Of a stretch of DNA of 64,000 bases, positions 32,346 through 43,936 are shown one piece after another. The DNA is from Diphasiastrum complanatum (Eukaryota > Streptophyta > Lycopodiopsida > Lycopodiales > Lycopodiaceae), in NCBI GenBank assembly GCA_029204225.1, contig MU832209.1:1-64000 (forward strand), read 5' to 3'. Below the pieces are notes generated by a model that saw only the letters and a list, made by a program, of their open reading frames with translations, had not been told where the DNA came from and ran no database searches. The stretch's first letter is position 1. Every line of letters starts with the position of its first letter. The translations under genes were made by a program, and so were the position numbers.

Positions 32346-33569
32346 ACAATGCCCAGCTTTGGTCTCACCTCAACCAAAATCACACTTTTTTTTCTAAATT
32401 AAAATATTAATTCTTATTCAAAGAAACATGCCCAACCTTCTTTTGCACAAACTTGTGTGATTGGCACGTGTTTTTTTATCCCATAAATATGTTGTAGTTG
32501 TAACATATTTTACATAGTACATATGTATTAAAATGAAGCCATTACTTTTAAAATGTGTGTGCGCTTGTGTGAATTTGGTGGCCAACTAAAAATCCACACA
32601 TGTTCACAAGTAGCAAACTGCCAAAAACTTTGATGTATGCGTGTGCCTACACTTGCTCAAAATTGGCAATATTTTCTAGTGCCCGCACCTTTGCTTAGTG
32701 CTTGCTCACCTGCTCACCAAAAATTTGGTTGCCATTTGCTGCCCTTGCATCTACCACATGGCACGATGGGGCCAAATCTTAGCCAAAGGGCCCAGGGAGG
32801 AGAGCCAAGCGAAAGGGTCTTGGAGGTGGACCTTCCTCGAGTTGAAAACCAATCTTATATTTTCTTTTACCTCTTTTTTGCTGTTAATTTTTTTACATGC
32901 GCTTTTCGAGTGGAAGATGCACATACAAAAAAGTAATTTTTTTTCCTACATTCACCTTCCTAGTGGAAGGTGCACATAAAAAAAAATAATTCTTTTACAT
33001 GCACCTTCCAAGAGTCAAAAGGTGTATGTAAAATAATTTTGAAAAAAAAAGGTGGACACATTCCTCCCCAAAAGGCGGACACGTTTTCCTTATTAGAAAG
33101 TTAAAATTGATTTTAGAAATAGGCAATAGCTTTGTCGCAATAGCGATAAACAATCGTGAATTTTGTCTTGTCCCTGCTATATGAGTTTGAGTTGAGAATG
33201 GTTGATATTAGGGTGTTTTAAGACTGCATTGCCTGGCAAGTCCTAAATTTAGAGTTCTCCTGTTGGTCTAGGGAAGAAAAATGGGTCTCCCCCTCCCTTT
33301 CAAACTTGGCTTCAGTTGGTGGTAGATGAGGTGCATGAGACCCATGCCACGTAAGGGCAACTCAAGCCCATTTTTTAGGCATGGGGACATTGCTCAGCAT
33401 ATGAGTTGCATGGGGCAACTTAACAAAAGTGGACCAATCAGACTGAAGGGATTCAAACTAGCCAATCAAATTGCGGCCCTTCATTTGGCATTTGTCAGCC
33501 AAGTTTGAGAGGGTGTTGTTCATTGCATGCCAACTCACTTGCCATAATTGAAAAAATGCTTCTTGGCTT
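32346..33569. other. Unassigned stretch with a three-hairpin array
   Basis: No gene recognised. At 32891-33033 three consecutive units each form an inverted repeat: about 32891-32930 (ACATGCGCTT..GAAGATGCACAT), 32947-32980 (CACCTTCC..GGAAGGTG) and 32993-33033 (TTTACATGCACCTT..AAGGTGTATGTAAA). The rest is low-complexity AT-rich DNA. Confidence 0.5.
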
Positions 33570-33637
33570 CCAAGGGGAGGCTCGAACCTGGGACCAAAGA
33601 AACTTTGGATGCCAAGCCAACCAACTGAGCCAACCCC
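33570..33637 (-). repeat. tRNA-derived SINE head or tRNA pseudogene
   Basis: The minus strand starts GGGGTTGGCTCAGTTGGTTGG, with an RNA polymerase III A box (TGGCTCAGTTGG, 33632-33621) and a B box GGTTCGAGCC (33588-33579) about 33 bases on. The acceptor stem does not pair fully and no clear anticodon arm forms, so an intact tRNA is unlikely. The 3' body is undefined. Confidence 0.5.
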
Positions 33638-33639
33638 GT

Positions 33640-34940
33640 TGGTTAATTGAAAAAATGGGTGAAGTCAAAGGCAAAGGGAGTTGTCGCTAGTCTAAAACCA
33701 CCCTTAGATCATTTTATTGTGAAAGACTATTTTTTTCGTTTTCCAAAGCGAATTCCAAAGTTGCTCAAAATCTTTCAATCACCTTGCTTTGAGTAATTGC
33801 ATCTTCACACTACACAATTTCTAGCAACTACACAAATGTTTACATACAGAGGCTCTAGGCCCAGGACATCAACCTTGAAGAACAAGGTAGTCGGCCTTGA
33901 AGGGCAAGAACATCATCCTCAAAGGACATGCTAAACAATTCTCAAGGGCCAACATAAGCCCCAAAAGAAAACCTTCAAACTTATTCCAACTATTAACATC
34001 CATGAAAGGAAACTTTCACTATGCTTTAAACATGCATGTGGGGTTTCAAGTTTGGATGGGTAAGCCCACAAGCCAAAATCTTACCCACCAATATGGATCG
34101 TGGAATGTTCTAAAATTGTATCGTATTTTGTGAGATTCCAAGTCTAGTGAGTGCACTTGTCTAATGATAAGGCCGCTACCAACCAATCACATTCCAATTT
34201 TGAAATTGTATAGGTAATTAGTTGTCGAGCAACCGTGGAAATGTGAGGACCCCACCATTGACTGCTAGCCTTGTTTTGATTTGCTATGTGTTGTGACCGG
34301 AGCACTTGCCAAGGAGTGAGTGTGAATGCAGAGATAGTCCCTCATTCAGAAAGGTAGCTTCTAGTCATTGCTTTGTCATTGCATGCAATCCATGTAAAGA
34401 TGTAACTCCAACAATAGCGATTCATGAAGATGTTCCACTAAAATTGCCAATAAACCTCTCTGATTTCAACGATTAACTTATTGAATCTCCAACGACAACT
34501 TTCACGAAGATTTTAGTGTTTTCATAAACACGTCCAATGATCTATTCCAGCGATTTCAAAACGACCATTTGCATGCAGAGAAGTGAACATTAATTACAAA
34601 AAGCAGCAATTTGTGATAGCGGAATATCAGTGTGCCTTTAAAATGTTTTAGGTGGCTTCAGCATGGAGCAGACAAATTTGTATGGGATCAGTTATCCAAT
34701 CAAATAACAAACAGTCAACACAACAGTTGGGGTGTAGTACCCTAATTTCTAGCAGGGTGTTTCAACATGTTTCCAGTTTCCAATAGGTTTGTAGAGTGAG
34801 CATGATTGAAGGATTCTCTAGTGGGATAACTACAGTTGAATTAATTGGTAAAGCACTACTTTTTAGCATTAATTTGGCACATTATTTTTTAAATTGAAGC
34901 TTTTTTTGAGAAGACTCCAAAAGGAGTAACTATAGTATTC
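33640..34940. other. Intergenic stretch, nothing recognised
   Basis: No open frame with motifs, no terminal repeats and no strong internal repeats were seen. Confidence 0.4.
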
Positions 34941-35870
34941 AATGGAAGATGGCAATCAAGTCATTCTCAGTATGCATCAGAGTGTAGATGAGCACAAAAA
35001 GAGACCTACTTCACCATCTCTTCCATCCATTCCTCCCGCTTCTTGCCCTCGTTGTGAATCAACACGTGCTGATACATCTCTTCCTCCACCTATACCATAT
35101 CGTTCCCCACATCTTTATACAACATCTTATTCCTCCACTTTGTCAACCTCGTAGGATCCTATACCTCCACCTCTTGTGTTCCTTGTCAAGGTTGTGGACA
35201 TTTCTATGTGGGATGTGGGCCTTCCCCGTCATCAAAACACATGTACCGCCTTTTAACAACAAGCTTCCCTTTTAGCAACACAAAACATCCCACATCTTGC
35301 TCTTCTTTTTCCTCCCAATTGGGGCTTGGGCACATAGTCTTGATATTTTGGACTCCTTTTATCTTGATTTTCCTCGTCTCTGCCTATATGCCCACATTTC
35401 ATTTGACCCTCGCCTAGATGTACAAACAACTCTTCAACTACCTTTAACTCGTTTAGCTACCGACCCTTCTGATATTGCTGCTTGGTATACTTTTTTGCTC
35501 TTTCTCCTTTAGTGTTTGTTTCTTTCTCCTAGAGGTGGTGAAGCAGGTCATCAAGAAACCTATAATAGAATTCAATGTTTCATGTAAGGTGACTGGCAAA
35601 ATTTACAAGAAGATCTTTTTCTTCGTTGCAATACACTTGAGGCAAAACGTGAGTTTATTTCTATCTCAGACTCTGCCTCCATTCATGTTCATCTTCGTCT
35701 ACGTCGTTGTGTTTTGCTTGGGCAAGCTCATGAATATTCTCACGCAACACGTGCCCTCACTCCCTCAGTTACAACAATGCCTTCTTCTAGTACTATTTAG
35801 GCACTGAAATGGCTTTATCCACATGCCAATGATACTCTCCCTTTATTTTTGGAAGACTTTTTGCATGATT
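34940..35870 (+). pseudogene. LINE-like mobile element protein fragment, N-terminal
   Basis: Decayed coding DNA in several frames. Pieces are CPRCESTRADTSLPPP (possible zinc-binding or Pro-rich start), FPRLCLYAHISFDPRLD, LTRLATDPSDIAAWYTFLLF, then SPRGGEAGHQE, LFLRCNTLEAKREF and RRCVLLGQAHEYSHATRAL. An Ala-Trp..Leu-Leu-Phe, Pro-Arg-Gly-Gly order is what I remember from reverse-transcriptase-bearing proteins of non-LTR elements. The RT core is not here. A second piece in the same orientation lies at 47341-47611. The class is inferred from memory and not certain. Confidence 0.45.
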
Positions 35871-36193
35871 AGAAGTCTTCTTGATCTTACAATGCCAAAC
35901 CAGACAGAAGGGAACAGATTGACGTTGTAGTATATTTTTTTGTCCTGCCTATCAGAGGACTACTCAGGGTCAAACTCTCTTGAACGCACTTACATTCATA
36001 CATAGATGCAAGCCAAGAACGCTCATTCACAGATCAGAGTGCAGCCCAAATGAACATTTAGCAGATTCTACAGCTATCTACTCTTAAAAATGAATTGAAT
36101 CAGAGCCTAAGCATTACTAAAGTGAGTTACACTTGCATGAATTGACAAAAAAAGAAACAAGAACTAATCTAAAGCATTTTAGGAGTCCAAGAA
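35870..36193 (-). repeat. LTR fragment of gypsy J, left copy
   Basis: Begins TTAGAAGTCTTC and matches 38895-39218 including CAAACCAGACAGAAGGGA and GATGCAAGCCAAGAACGCTC. Truncated at both ends relative to the right copy. Confidence 0.85.
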
Positions 36194-36245
36194 CATTCAT
36201 CCGTTGCCATCTTGATGTTACTCAATTTGACAAAAGGGCTTTCAA

Positions 36246-36749
36246 TCAAGCGAAAAGATTTAGACGCTTGATAAAGGATTCTTTCAAAATTGACCAGTCT
36301 ATCTTTTCGTTACGATCAAGGTTGAAAAACCAATCATGTGCTTTAGCGATCATGGTCATCGAAAACAGTTGGACCATAGCATCGGGAGATGTTTCGCCAG
36401 ACACATCACATGCATTCTCAAAGATTTGCAAAAATCTTTAAGGGTCCAAACTACCGTCAAACTTTGGTAGATCTAGCTTGGGTGTACGTCTCTCAAGATG
36501 AGCTCCGTGGGTAGCAGAAACTCCATTAGGGTTGGTTCTGACTTGTGAGGGCTCAGCGCCAGAAAAATGGGGTCGTGTGCATGAAGACTCGGCTCTATCA
36601 GGTTTTTGTCCCTCGAATAGGTTTGGTGATTGGTCTTGTAGTTCGGCCCGCATTCGGTAGAACCTATGGCGTTTGATTTGTTCAGCTATAGGGGACCTGA
36701 CCTCGTATGGATAATTGTCTGGAATTTTTGGATCTTTTTGTTGGTCCAT
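36246..36749 (-). pseudogene. Gypsy gag N-terminal fragment (element J)
   Basis: Two minus-strand frames. 36749-36438 starts MDQQKDPKIPDNYPYEVRSP and ends RRTPKLDLPKFDGSLDP, the typical lead into the capsid of a Ty3/gypsy gag. After a stop, 36431-36246 continues with DAMVQLFSMTMIAKAHDWFF and WSILKESFIKRLNLF, the tail of the same capsid module (an A..W..L.....W..L...F pattern). Sequence then merges into the LTR copy, so the rest of gag and all of pol are deleted. Confidence 0.75.
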
Positions 36750-36770
36750 TGAGTACTGGTATAAGGTTTT

Positions 36771-36822
36771 TTTTATTTTTTTGGATTTATTTATTTATTT
36801 ATTTTTATTTTTATTTTTTTGG
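36771..36822. repeat. T-rich (ATTT)n microsatellite
   Basis: An imperfect run of ATTT and TTTTTA units inside the gypsy J leader, beside the gag start. Confidence 0.7.
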
Positions 36823-37469
36823 CGGTCCTATGGTTTGTGGTTTGCGGTGGGGTGCGGGTGACTGCGATCTGGTTACGTTTGTGGACGAATGGGTGTTGGT
36901 TGCGGTTCCATGCAGAGGTAATGAGATGAGTTATGTTTGGTGGATTATGGTGGATGTGGTGATTACGATATACGAGGAGCGGTTGGTTCGATTGCGGTTT
37001 CAACGACTTGTGGTGGTTTCAACGGCTGGGTGTGGTTTCAACGGCGCTATGCGGATGTGGGTAGAGGGTGGTCTGTTGGCGGTTGAAGGTGGCCGAGGGT
37101 AGTCGTAGGGCCGTATGATTGCGGTCTGTTGTGGTGATTTGCGGTCTGAACGGTTTGCGATGGTTGGCGATTGGTTGTGGTAGAATGGATGTATGTGGAT
37201 TATTACGGGTGAAGGAATGACATGAGTGAATTCTGGTCGCTACGGTTCAAGACGGCTGGTGCAATATCTGGAATTCTGTTTCCACCGTTGGAAGAGTGGA
37301 GGTGTGTGACTGCGGTTCTGACGAGAGCGGTGGTGCTGGTGTTGGTGATGGCTACGGCTCAAGGCGATCACGTAGTGGTTTGCGATGGCTATGGCTCAAG
37401 GCAGATACAGGCCCGTGTCGTTGCTCTCATTTATAGTGGTGCAACTTGTATGTCGTTTGGTTTGACAGA

Positions 37470-38700
37470 AAGATTGTCATTGAAAAAGCTGGTGGTCGAG
37501 CGTGAATCTGGTCTGGTTGAGATTGGAAGAAATCCATTCGGTTGAGATTGGACCCAGACCCTCTGGTCGAGAGTTGAGCAAAAACTCTTCTGTCAAGACG
37601 TGATAAGATCTCGTCGGTCGAGAGTTGAGAAATTGCTTCGGTTGAGATTGAGAATCTCTTCGGTTGAGATTTACGCGTTGGGTTTCGGTTGAGATTGAAT
37701 AGAGCACTTCAGCTCCGATTGAGATGTGAAGGATCGCATCAGTTGAGATCAGGACTGGAGGCTCCGGTTGAGATGTGAAGGATCACTTTGGTTGAGATCA
37801 GAACTGAAGGCTCCGGTCAAGATTTGAAGGTTGCCTTTGGCTGAGACCAGGACTGAAGGCTTCAATCGAGATTTGAAGGTTGTATTCGGTTGAGATGTTA
37901 AAGAGGCCTTCGGTCGAAATCTGGACTTATGGCTCTGGTCGAGATTTGAACGATGCCTTTGGTCGAGATTTAACTGAAGACTGTCGGTCGAGATGTCACA
38001 GGGCACCATCGGTTGAGATTTTACCTAGGGCCGTCGGTCGAGATTTCATAGGGCACCATCGGTTGAGATTCAATTGAGGGCCGTCGGTCGAGATTTCACA
38101 GGGCATCGTCGGTTGAGATTTGATTGAGGGCCGTCGGTCGAGATTTTACTGAGGCCGTCGGTTGAGATTTGATTGAGGGCCGTCGGTCGAGATTTCACAG
38201 GGCACCATTGGTTGAGATTTGATTGAGGGCCGTCGGTTGAGATTTTATTGAGGCCGTCGGTCGAGATTCAGACAACTTGTCAATCGAGATCTGAACGATT
38301 GGCTTCGGTTGAGATTTGAAGAATTGGCTCGGGCTCCGGTTGAGATTTGAAGCGTTGGAAGCGGATCCCGTCGGTTGAGATCTGAGCGACTTTCGTCGGT
38401 TGAGATCTGACTGATGGACGTCGGTCAAGATGTCACAGGACACCGTCAGTTGAGATTTTACTGAGGGCCGTCGGTCGAGGTTCCAAAAAAGACTTCGGTT
38501 GAGATCTAACGTATGGCCGTCGGTCGAGATTAGAATGAGGCCGTCGGTTGAGATCTGATGGAGTACTATCGGTTGAGATCTGAGAGTGTGTGTGTTGGTT
38601 GAGATTCACTAGAATACGTCGGTTGAGATTGGACATGAGCTCTCTGGTTGAGATTTCAACACAGGGGGGGCTCCGGTTGAGATGTGATCGTGAGGGGACG
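37470..38700 (-). repeat. Minisatellite in the gypsy J leader
   Basis: More than thirty copies of the core CGGTTGAGAT(T) or CGGTCGAGAT(T) are spaced about 25-45 bp apart over 1.2 kb. A longer, more regular unit with TTTCACAGGGCACCATCGG and GAGGGCCGTCGG repeats between 37970 and 38240. C/T exchange at the CpG of the core is the main variation. Minus-strand frames here (NLNRR, SQPT, QISTDG patterns) are repeat translations, not a gene. Confidence 0.88.
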
Positions 38701-38748
38701 GGCGGAGCGTGGACAAGGTTGCGGGTTTCTGATGTAGAAGGTGTTGGA

Positions 38749-38770
38749 GTTCAATGGGCAACGGTGCCAA
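38749..38770 (-). promoter_or_regulatory. PBS of gypsy J
   Basis: The minus strand reads TTTGGCACCGTTGCCCATTG just after the LTR end GTAAACA (38772). It resembles the TGGCGCCGTTGCC site, complementary to tRNA-Asp, of plant Tat/Athila-type gypsy elements, with one mismatch in the first seven bases. Confidence 0.7.
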
Positions 38771-38771
38771 A

Positions 38772-39897
38772 TGTTTACACAAATGTTTACAGATCCCCAA
38801 ATCCAGAGGATCTGTTTACTACGGTTTTTTTTTCTTCTTGCTTACAGCTTCTACAGCTTGGTATTTTGCCTGTTACCAGGCTTTATGGCATTCATTAGAA
38901 GTCTTCTCTATATTACAATGCCAAACCAGACAGAAGGGAAGAGATTGACGTTGTAGTATATTTTTTTGTCCTGCCTGTTAGAGGACTACTCAGGGTCGAA
39001 CTCTCTTGAACGCACTTACATTCATACATAGATGCAAGCCAAGAACGCTCATTCACCGATCAGAGTGCAGCCCAAATGAACATTCAGCAGATTCTATAGC
39101 TATCTACTCTTAAAAATGAACTGAATCAAAGCCTAAGCATTACTAAACTGAGTTACACTTGCATGAATTGACAAAACAAGAAACAAGAACTAATCTACAA
39201 CATTTTAGGGGTCCAAGAATCAAGAAACCAACCAGCCTTTTGATTCTTGGACACCCCAAGAACATAAAAAACTGGACTGTAAGAGATATGCAAGAACTAC
39301 ACCACAGATCCAGCCTATTTAGTTTACTTGAATGCTGGTTCCTACATTAATCCACAAACAAGAAAAGAAGCTAATCCACTCTACGAAAGAAACAAATCTA
39401 ATCCACTCTACAATCCACAACCACACACAAAAGGAGGGAAGGGCAAGATCATAAATGCATCACTCAAAAAACAAGCATGATCAAGGAGCTCAATGGATGC
39501 ACCAAACTCGTGAAGGCTCTTCTCATTTCAACATGGAGTTGATACAATTCACAAAAAGCTCATCTTCACAAAGAGGGAGTCTCTTAAATAAGCAAGAGAG
39601 CTCCTTAGGTGGCATCCTAGTGGAATTTCCACATTTCACAAATCACAAGTGGAATAATGCTCTCCACTAGAGGTCACCATCAAAAGGTGGCTCACTCTAC
39701 TTTCTTTAAGAGGGGTCTACTTGCATTTATTACATTTGCTTAGAAACACTAGTTCCTACATGGTCATTCCATCTTCCGGGATAACTAGTATTCCTCGGCT
39801 CTCAGTCTTCATTAGACTCGTCTTCTCAGAGACCTCCTTGGTCTAAGGTGAGAGGTGCTCTTGAGTTGCTCTGTCCGAGTATCTTGGTGATTCAACA
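38772..39897 (-). repeat. 5' LTR of gypsy J
   Basis: The left edge TGTTTACAC adjoins the PBS; the right edge GATTCAACA at 39897 is inferred, because the following sequence aligns with gypsy relic 1. About 1126 bp. It includes a hairpin with 12-bp arms GTCCAAGAATCA (39211-39222 and 39241-39252). Confidence 0.6.
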
Positions 39898-41844
39898 GTT
39901 AGCCAACAATGTTTCCTTTGTACTGAGTTTATATCGTATACTTAAACTAGTCATAGTGCATAGACATATGAACAAGTAATTTGTGGAACAGTTACTTGCA
40001 GGTTAATGTTTCTTTCTGTGGAAAGGATAATCCATTAACTTGTTTATGGTTTGGAAGAAGATCTTAATGTGGTGTTATACGTGTATAATTGAGATCTGCA
40101 CCTAGACATTTAAGATTTCCGAATCATTTACAATTAACTTGAGTAATTGGATTAATTTTAATTAGAAGTTAATTGGATAAATAAGCAGTGTGAAGAGAAT
40201 TCATCGAGAAATTGTTTATTTTGATCTATATTGCTTATAAGTCACATGATTAGTGAGTCATTTGAATCCATTTATGAGAACTGTGCATAGAATATAGAAG
40301 ATTCTTGATATAGAATATTTCTTGAAGGAGAAATATCCTAAGTTATTGACTATATCCGAGTGAGCTCATATACATATATTGGTTGACAGAGTTTAACTAA
40401 TGTCAAGGATAACCACTGAATCCAGTTGGAATTCAGTAGAACTTTATAATCTCTAGATGTGGTTCTAGGTGATTGTATAAAGTTTATTATTGATAAAGAC
40501 AAATGTTATATTGGTCTTTAATCACTTGATTGATTGTAGAATTTGGAACTCATAATCTGGTTAAGAATCGAGATGGAAGAATATTCTTGGAATCCAGTAA
40601 TTTTCCTTGTGGAAAAGATTTCAGAATGTTTCTTATATTTCCTGAGTGGTATGTTGTGCATATACTCTAGTATCTCTAAATGATTATGGGTTTAGAATTT
40701 GATAGATTATGATTGATGAATCATAAGATTCTAAATGTTTATGATTGACGGATCATAAATTGATACTTAAAGATCATTAGATGATTATATGGGAAATATG
40801 ATGATTCTTAAGATGATGAGTAATTCTTGATCAATTGGTGGAGTTAAAATTTAGATTTGTTAATTGAACCCTAAATTTGTGTACAAACTTGAGATTGTTT
40901 GGATCTCACAGGCATTTTCATTAAGTAATTGTTTACTTATGAGAAATTTGCTTACCTTTACATATTGTAGTCAAGGAATGCTTGTGTACTGTTTTTCAGC
41001 CTAAAATCTCCAGTTAATTAGGAGTAGTTAAGTCTATCAGGATTGAATGGTTGCTATTTTCTAGTATATGATGCTAGGGATAGAGCACTTATCTCAGGAG
41101 AGTATCCGGGGTACTCATGACTGAGTTGAAGTCATTTTTATCTTGATGGATCTCCTAAGAGATTTTGGTGGGATGAGTTTTGTACCAATAAGCATTTATG
41201 ATAGGTCTACAAGTAATTTGTGGATAGTCTTGGACTATAATTGTTTTGAATCTTTAACTTTTAAACATTGATTTCCAGTGTAAGGTGAGGACTTACCCAG
41301 TGATTCATGTAAATTGAGGTACATGAAGGTGATGTTATTAAATTGGAGAGAATCAAACGCAATAGGGAAATTTATCTTTTAGTGTACTTCTAAAGGTCGA
41401 TATAGTATTCCAGTGTAGAGACAAATAATTTGAGAACTATCCCATCTCTAAATACTTATTTGATATTGAAGTCAAACTAAAGATTGATTTTCAGGGTAAT
41501 TGTGAAAGTTAAATGATTGATTTGTTAGCTTTTAAACTTAATCTTCTGATTTGGTCGACTGCTCATCCGGTGTATCATGTAAATTTAGTTTATATGATGA
41601 TGACCGTTTGATGCATTGAAGATTTTGCCCATTTGGAAGATTTATCGCTCAATGTAACTTTGGACCCTGAATGAGTACTCAGGATCAGAGACAAACAATT
41701 GAGAAATTGTTCCATCTCTGTGTGCTTGCTTAGGTTGGTTGGTCAAATTGAGGATAATGATTCATGGGAAGAGTGAAAAGCATACAAATTGGGTTTTTAC
41801 TAGTTACTCGTTCTGAGGACAGAACTGATTTAAGGGGGGAAGAA
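39898..41844 (+). pseudogene. Degenerate Ty3/gypsy pol relic 2
   Basis: Aligns collinearly with 17110-18997 over nearly 2 kb with many substitutions and small indels: shared landmarks include ATAGACATATGA.CAAGTA, GTGGTGTTATAC, CACCTAGACATTTAAGATTT and GTGTATCATGTAAATTTAG. No open frame is left, but the ACTGCTCATCCGGTGTATCA segment near 41562 is the integrase-tail TAHPVYH motif. A purine tract GGGGGGAAGAA precedes the LTR. Confidence 0.72.
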
Positions 41845-42297
41845 TGTTACGTCCATGTCCTGTATAAGGGAATCAAAATAATTCCTGACGTGGATAGCCG
41901 GTCACTCCAGATGTATATGGTTATTGGTTATGCCTCGTCATTCCGGTCTTGGCCTGTAAAGTAATTAATAATCATATGAGGGCCCAGACCTATAATTGGG
42001 GATAGGAGCACATGCATAGTGAATGATTGCTGTAATGCAAGAATAGGAGGTCAATAGCTCAATATAGGTTGCATGGGGATCCTAAGAGAATATTCTCTCT
42101 CTCATGAAGAGAATATGTCCATTGGAAACTCACCCATCCTCCTATTGGAAATTCAATTTCTTGAGCCTGTCTCTCCTCCTCTCTCTTAGGTTCTTCACTA
42201 CGGCTTGGGGGCTAGGTCCAGGATGAAACTCCAGGAGGGATTTAGGTTTGGATGGGTGGTTTTGCTCCACACGTGTTCTTTTGGTTGTTTTGCAACA
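41845..42297 (+). repeat. 3' LTR of gypsy relic 2
   Basis: Starts TGTTACGTCCATGTCC after the purine tract and shares GGCTTGGGGGCTAGGTCCAGGA and GGGATTTAGGTTTGG with the LTRs at 18998 and 43618. The end at GCAACA is tentative and may be cut by element F. Confidence 0.65.
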
Positions 42298-43618
42298 TGA
42301 TCTAGTCAGATCTTCATATGGTGGTCCTTAAAGCCCAGAATGTCAGAGTCACAGATAAATAGGCTTGTCTTCCATTTCCAAGAAAAGCATAGAAATCAAC
42401 CTTTGACTCTCAATAAGTCTTACAGAGGTTAAACAAGCATGCATGTCTCTAAATTCCAAAATCATTTATTTTTCTTATGCACACCTACATATTACTTTGC
42501 AGCATCATGCAGTATAAATCTTAACAGGTAGGTTTGCATACACTTAAAAAAGTGTGACTGGTTGCACTACACAACCCAGGGATTAGACAAATCTCTAACT
42601 ATCACAGTTTATCTAGCAGTTTTCACATAGAAGACAAGATACAACAACTTCCTTTCTACGTTAATACCTTGCAAGTTTTATGGAGGATTGGTTTAATAAC
42701 CAAAATTGTTAATCCTCTATTCGCTTTCATCAGAATCATAACAAGATGTCTAACTTAAAGCCATCAAATGATTCTGACTTGTAATTAACAATAAGGACAA
42801 CCGTGTGTATCCTAGTCTTTTCATGTATGTGACCCTTATAAAACCAAAACTATGATTGCTAGAAATCAGACAAGCGACAAAATCTTGTTAAAAGAATTCT
42901 TTACATCCGTTGAAAGCTCGTTCAAGAAAATTGGAAAAAGTACTATTCTCAACAAAAAATCGTTATGAAAAAGATCACTCTACCATCAACTTTGAAGAAT
43001 TCCAAAAATTAGTAACCCCAATTCCAAACTTCCCTTGCAAAAACAATACTCCTAATTAGGATGAAGATCCAAGTGCTTCCAACTTCAATCCGAACGTAGA
43101 GCTTGTCTCCTTCCCATCCAAGACCGCATCTTAGCCATGCTCTGATACCAATGTAAAGGCCCTATAGGATTGCCCCTAAGATGAGGATAGGAGAACACAA
43201 TAGAAGAGACTATGGAGCCATACCGCCCAACCAAACCTAGATCAAAATTGGTTCTAGCCCCCAAGCCATGCCATGTGAAACAAGAGGAGAAGAGAGAAAC
43301 TGGTCACCTAAACTCAATATGTCGACGGGAGAATCTCTGTCTCATTATATAGAGAGTAGAGTCCTATGCAATCCCCATGTAGGTCAACTATAAATAGATC
43401 ACATCTCTTCATGCAGTCCTTTTGCCTATATCCGTCACACAGGCATGCAATACTCCATATGTCTCAATTAGAGTGTCCGGGTCCTCTCAAGGTTAATTAG
43501 TCACAAACTGGCCTTGACATGGAATTAAATCTTGGCGTGACCAATAATCTCGAGTACTAGAGGTCCGGTCTACCATATTAGGACTATTCCAGGTCCTTAA
43601 CCGAATATGGCCATAACA
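42298..43618 (-). mobile_element. Gypsy F: 5' LTR, PBS and leader fragment
   Basis: Minus strand: LTR 43618-43152 (467 bp, TGTTATGGCC to CCTTTACA), one base, PBS 43150-43139 (TGGTATCAGAGC, initiator-Met tRNA) and about 840 bp of AT-rich leader without a readable gag. The LTR is the best-preserved member of the gypsy family seen at 11559 and 18998. It supplies the primer site that those copies lack. The initiator-Met site fits a chromovirus such as Tekay, an inference only. Confidence 0.8.
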
Positions 43619-43751
43619 ACTGTCGACACGTTTATTGTTGGTGATGAGCTACTTCAGGAAAAGTGTGGATAAGTGATCGCTTAAGTAAAACTGGTTGTTG
43701 ATCAGCAAGAACCTGGGCTTTTTCCAGATTTTCAATAATACCCATAAGGGT

Positions 43752-43930
43752 CTGGTGGCCATGCATGGTAACCTTGTTCATCGACAAATGGGTAGTCGAC
43801 ACCATCTATCAAAGGATAGTCGACACCATCTATCTGGTGGCCATGCATGGTAACCTTGTTCATCGACAAATGGATAGTCGACGCCATCTATCAATGTGTC
43901 GACAAATGGGTAGTCGACACCATCTATCAA
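43752..43930. repeat. Tandem repeat near the truncated end of gypsy G
   Basis: CTGGTGGCCATGCATGGTAA recurs with a period of 82 bp (43752, 43834), and TAGTCGAC(A/G)CCATCTATCA occurs four times. Confidence 0.8.
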
Positions 43931-43936
43931 AGGATC

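Larger units (their letters stand above)
35865..39897 (-). mobile_element. Ty3/gypsy remnant J with tRNA-Asp-type PBS
   Basis: Read on the minus strand: 5' LTR (39897-38772), PBS (38770-38749), minisatellite-bearing leader (about 38700-37470), G-rich spacer, gag start (36749-36246), then an abrupt jump into an LTR copy (36193-35870). The two LTR segments (35870-36193 and 38895-39218) are about 94 percent alike by eye. Nearly all of gag-pol is deleted. PBS type and gag style suggest a non-chromovirus gypsy lineage, but that is an inference. Confidence 0.72.

Noticed and set aside
37970-38240. CRISPR-like array
   Set aside because: The regular units are plain tandem repeats: spacers are themselves repeats, unit lengths vary, and the context is a plant retrotransposon leader.
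37477-38636. Series of minus-strand frames with NLNRR/SQPT repeats
   Set aside because: All come from the minisatellite; the repeat length is not a constant multiple of three and the frames are short and staggered.
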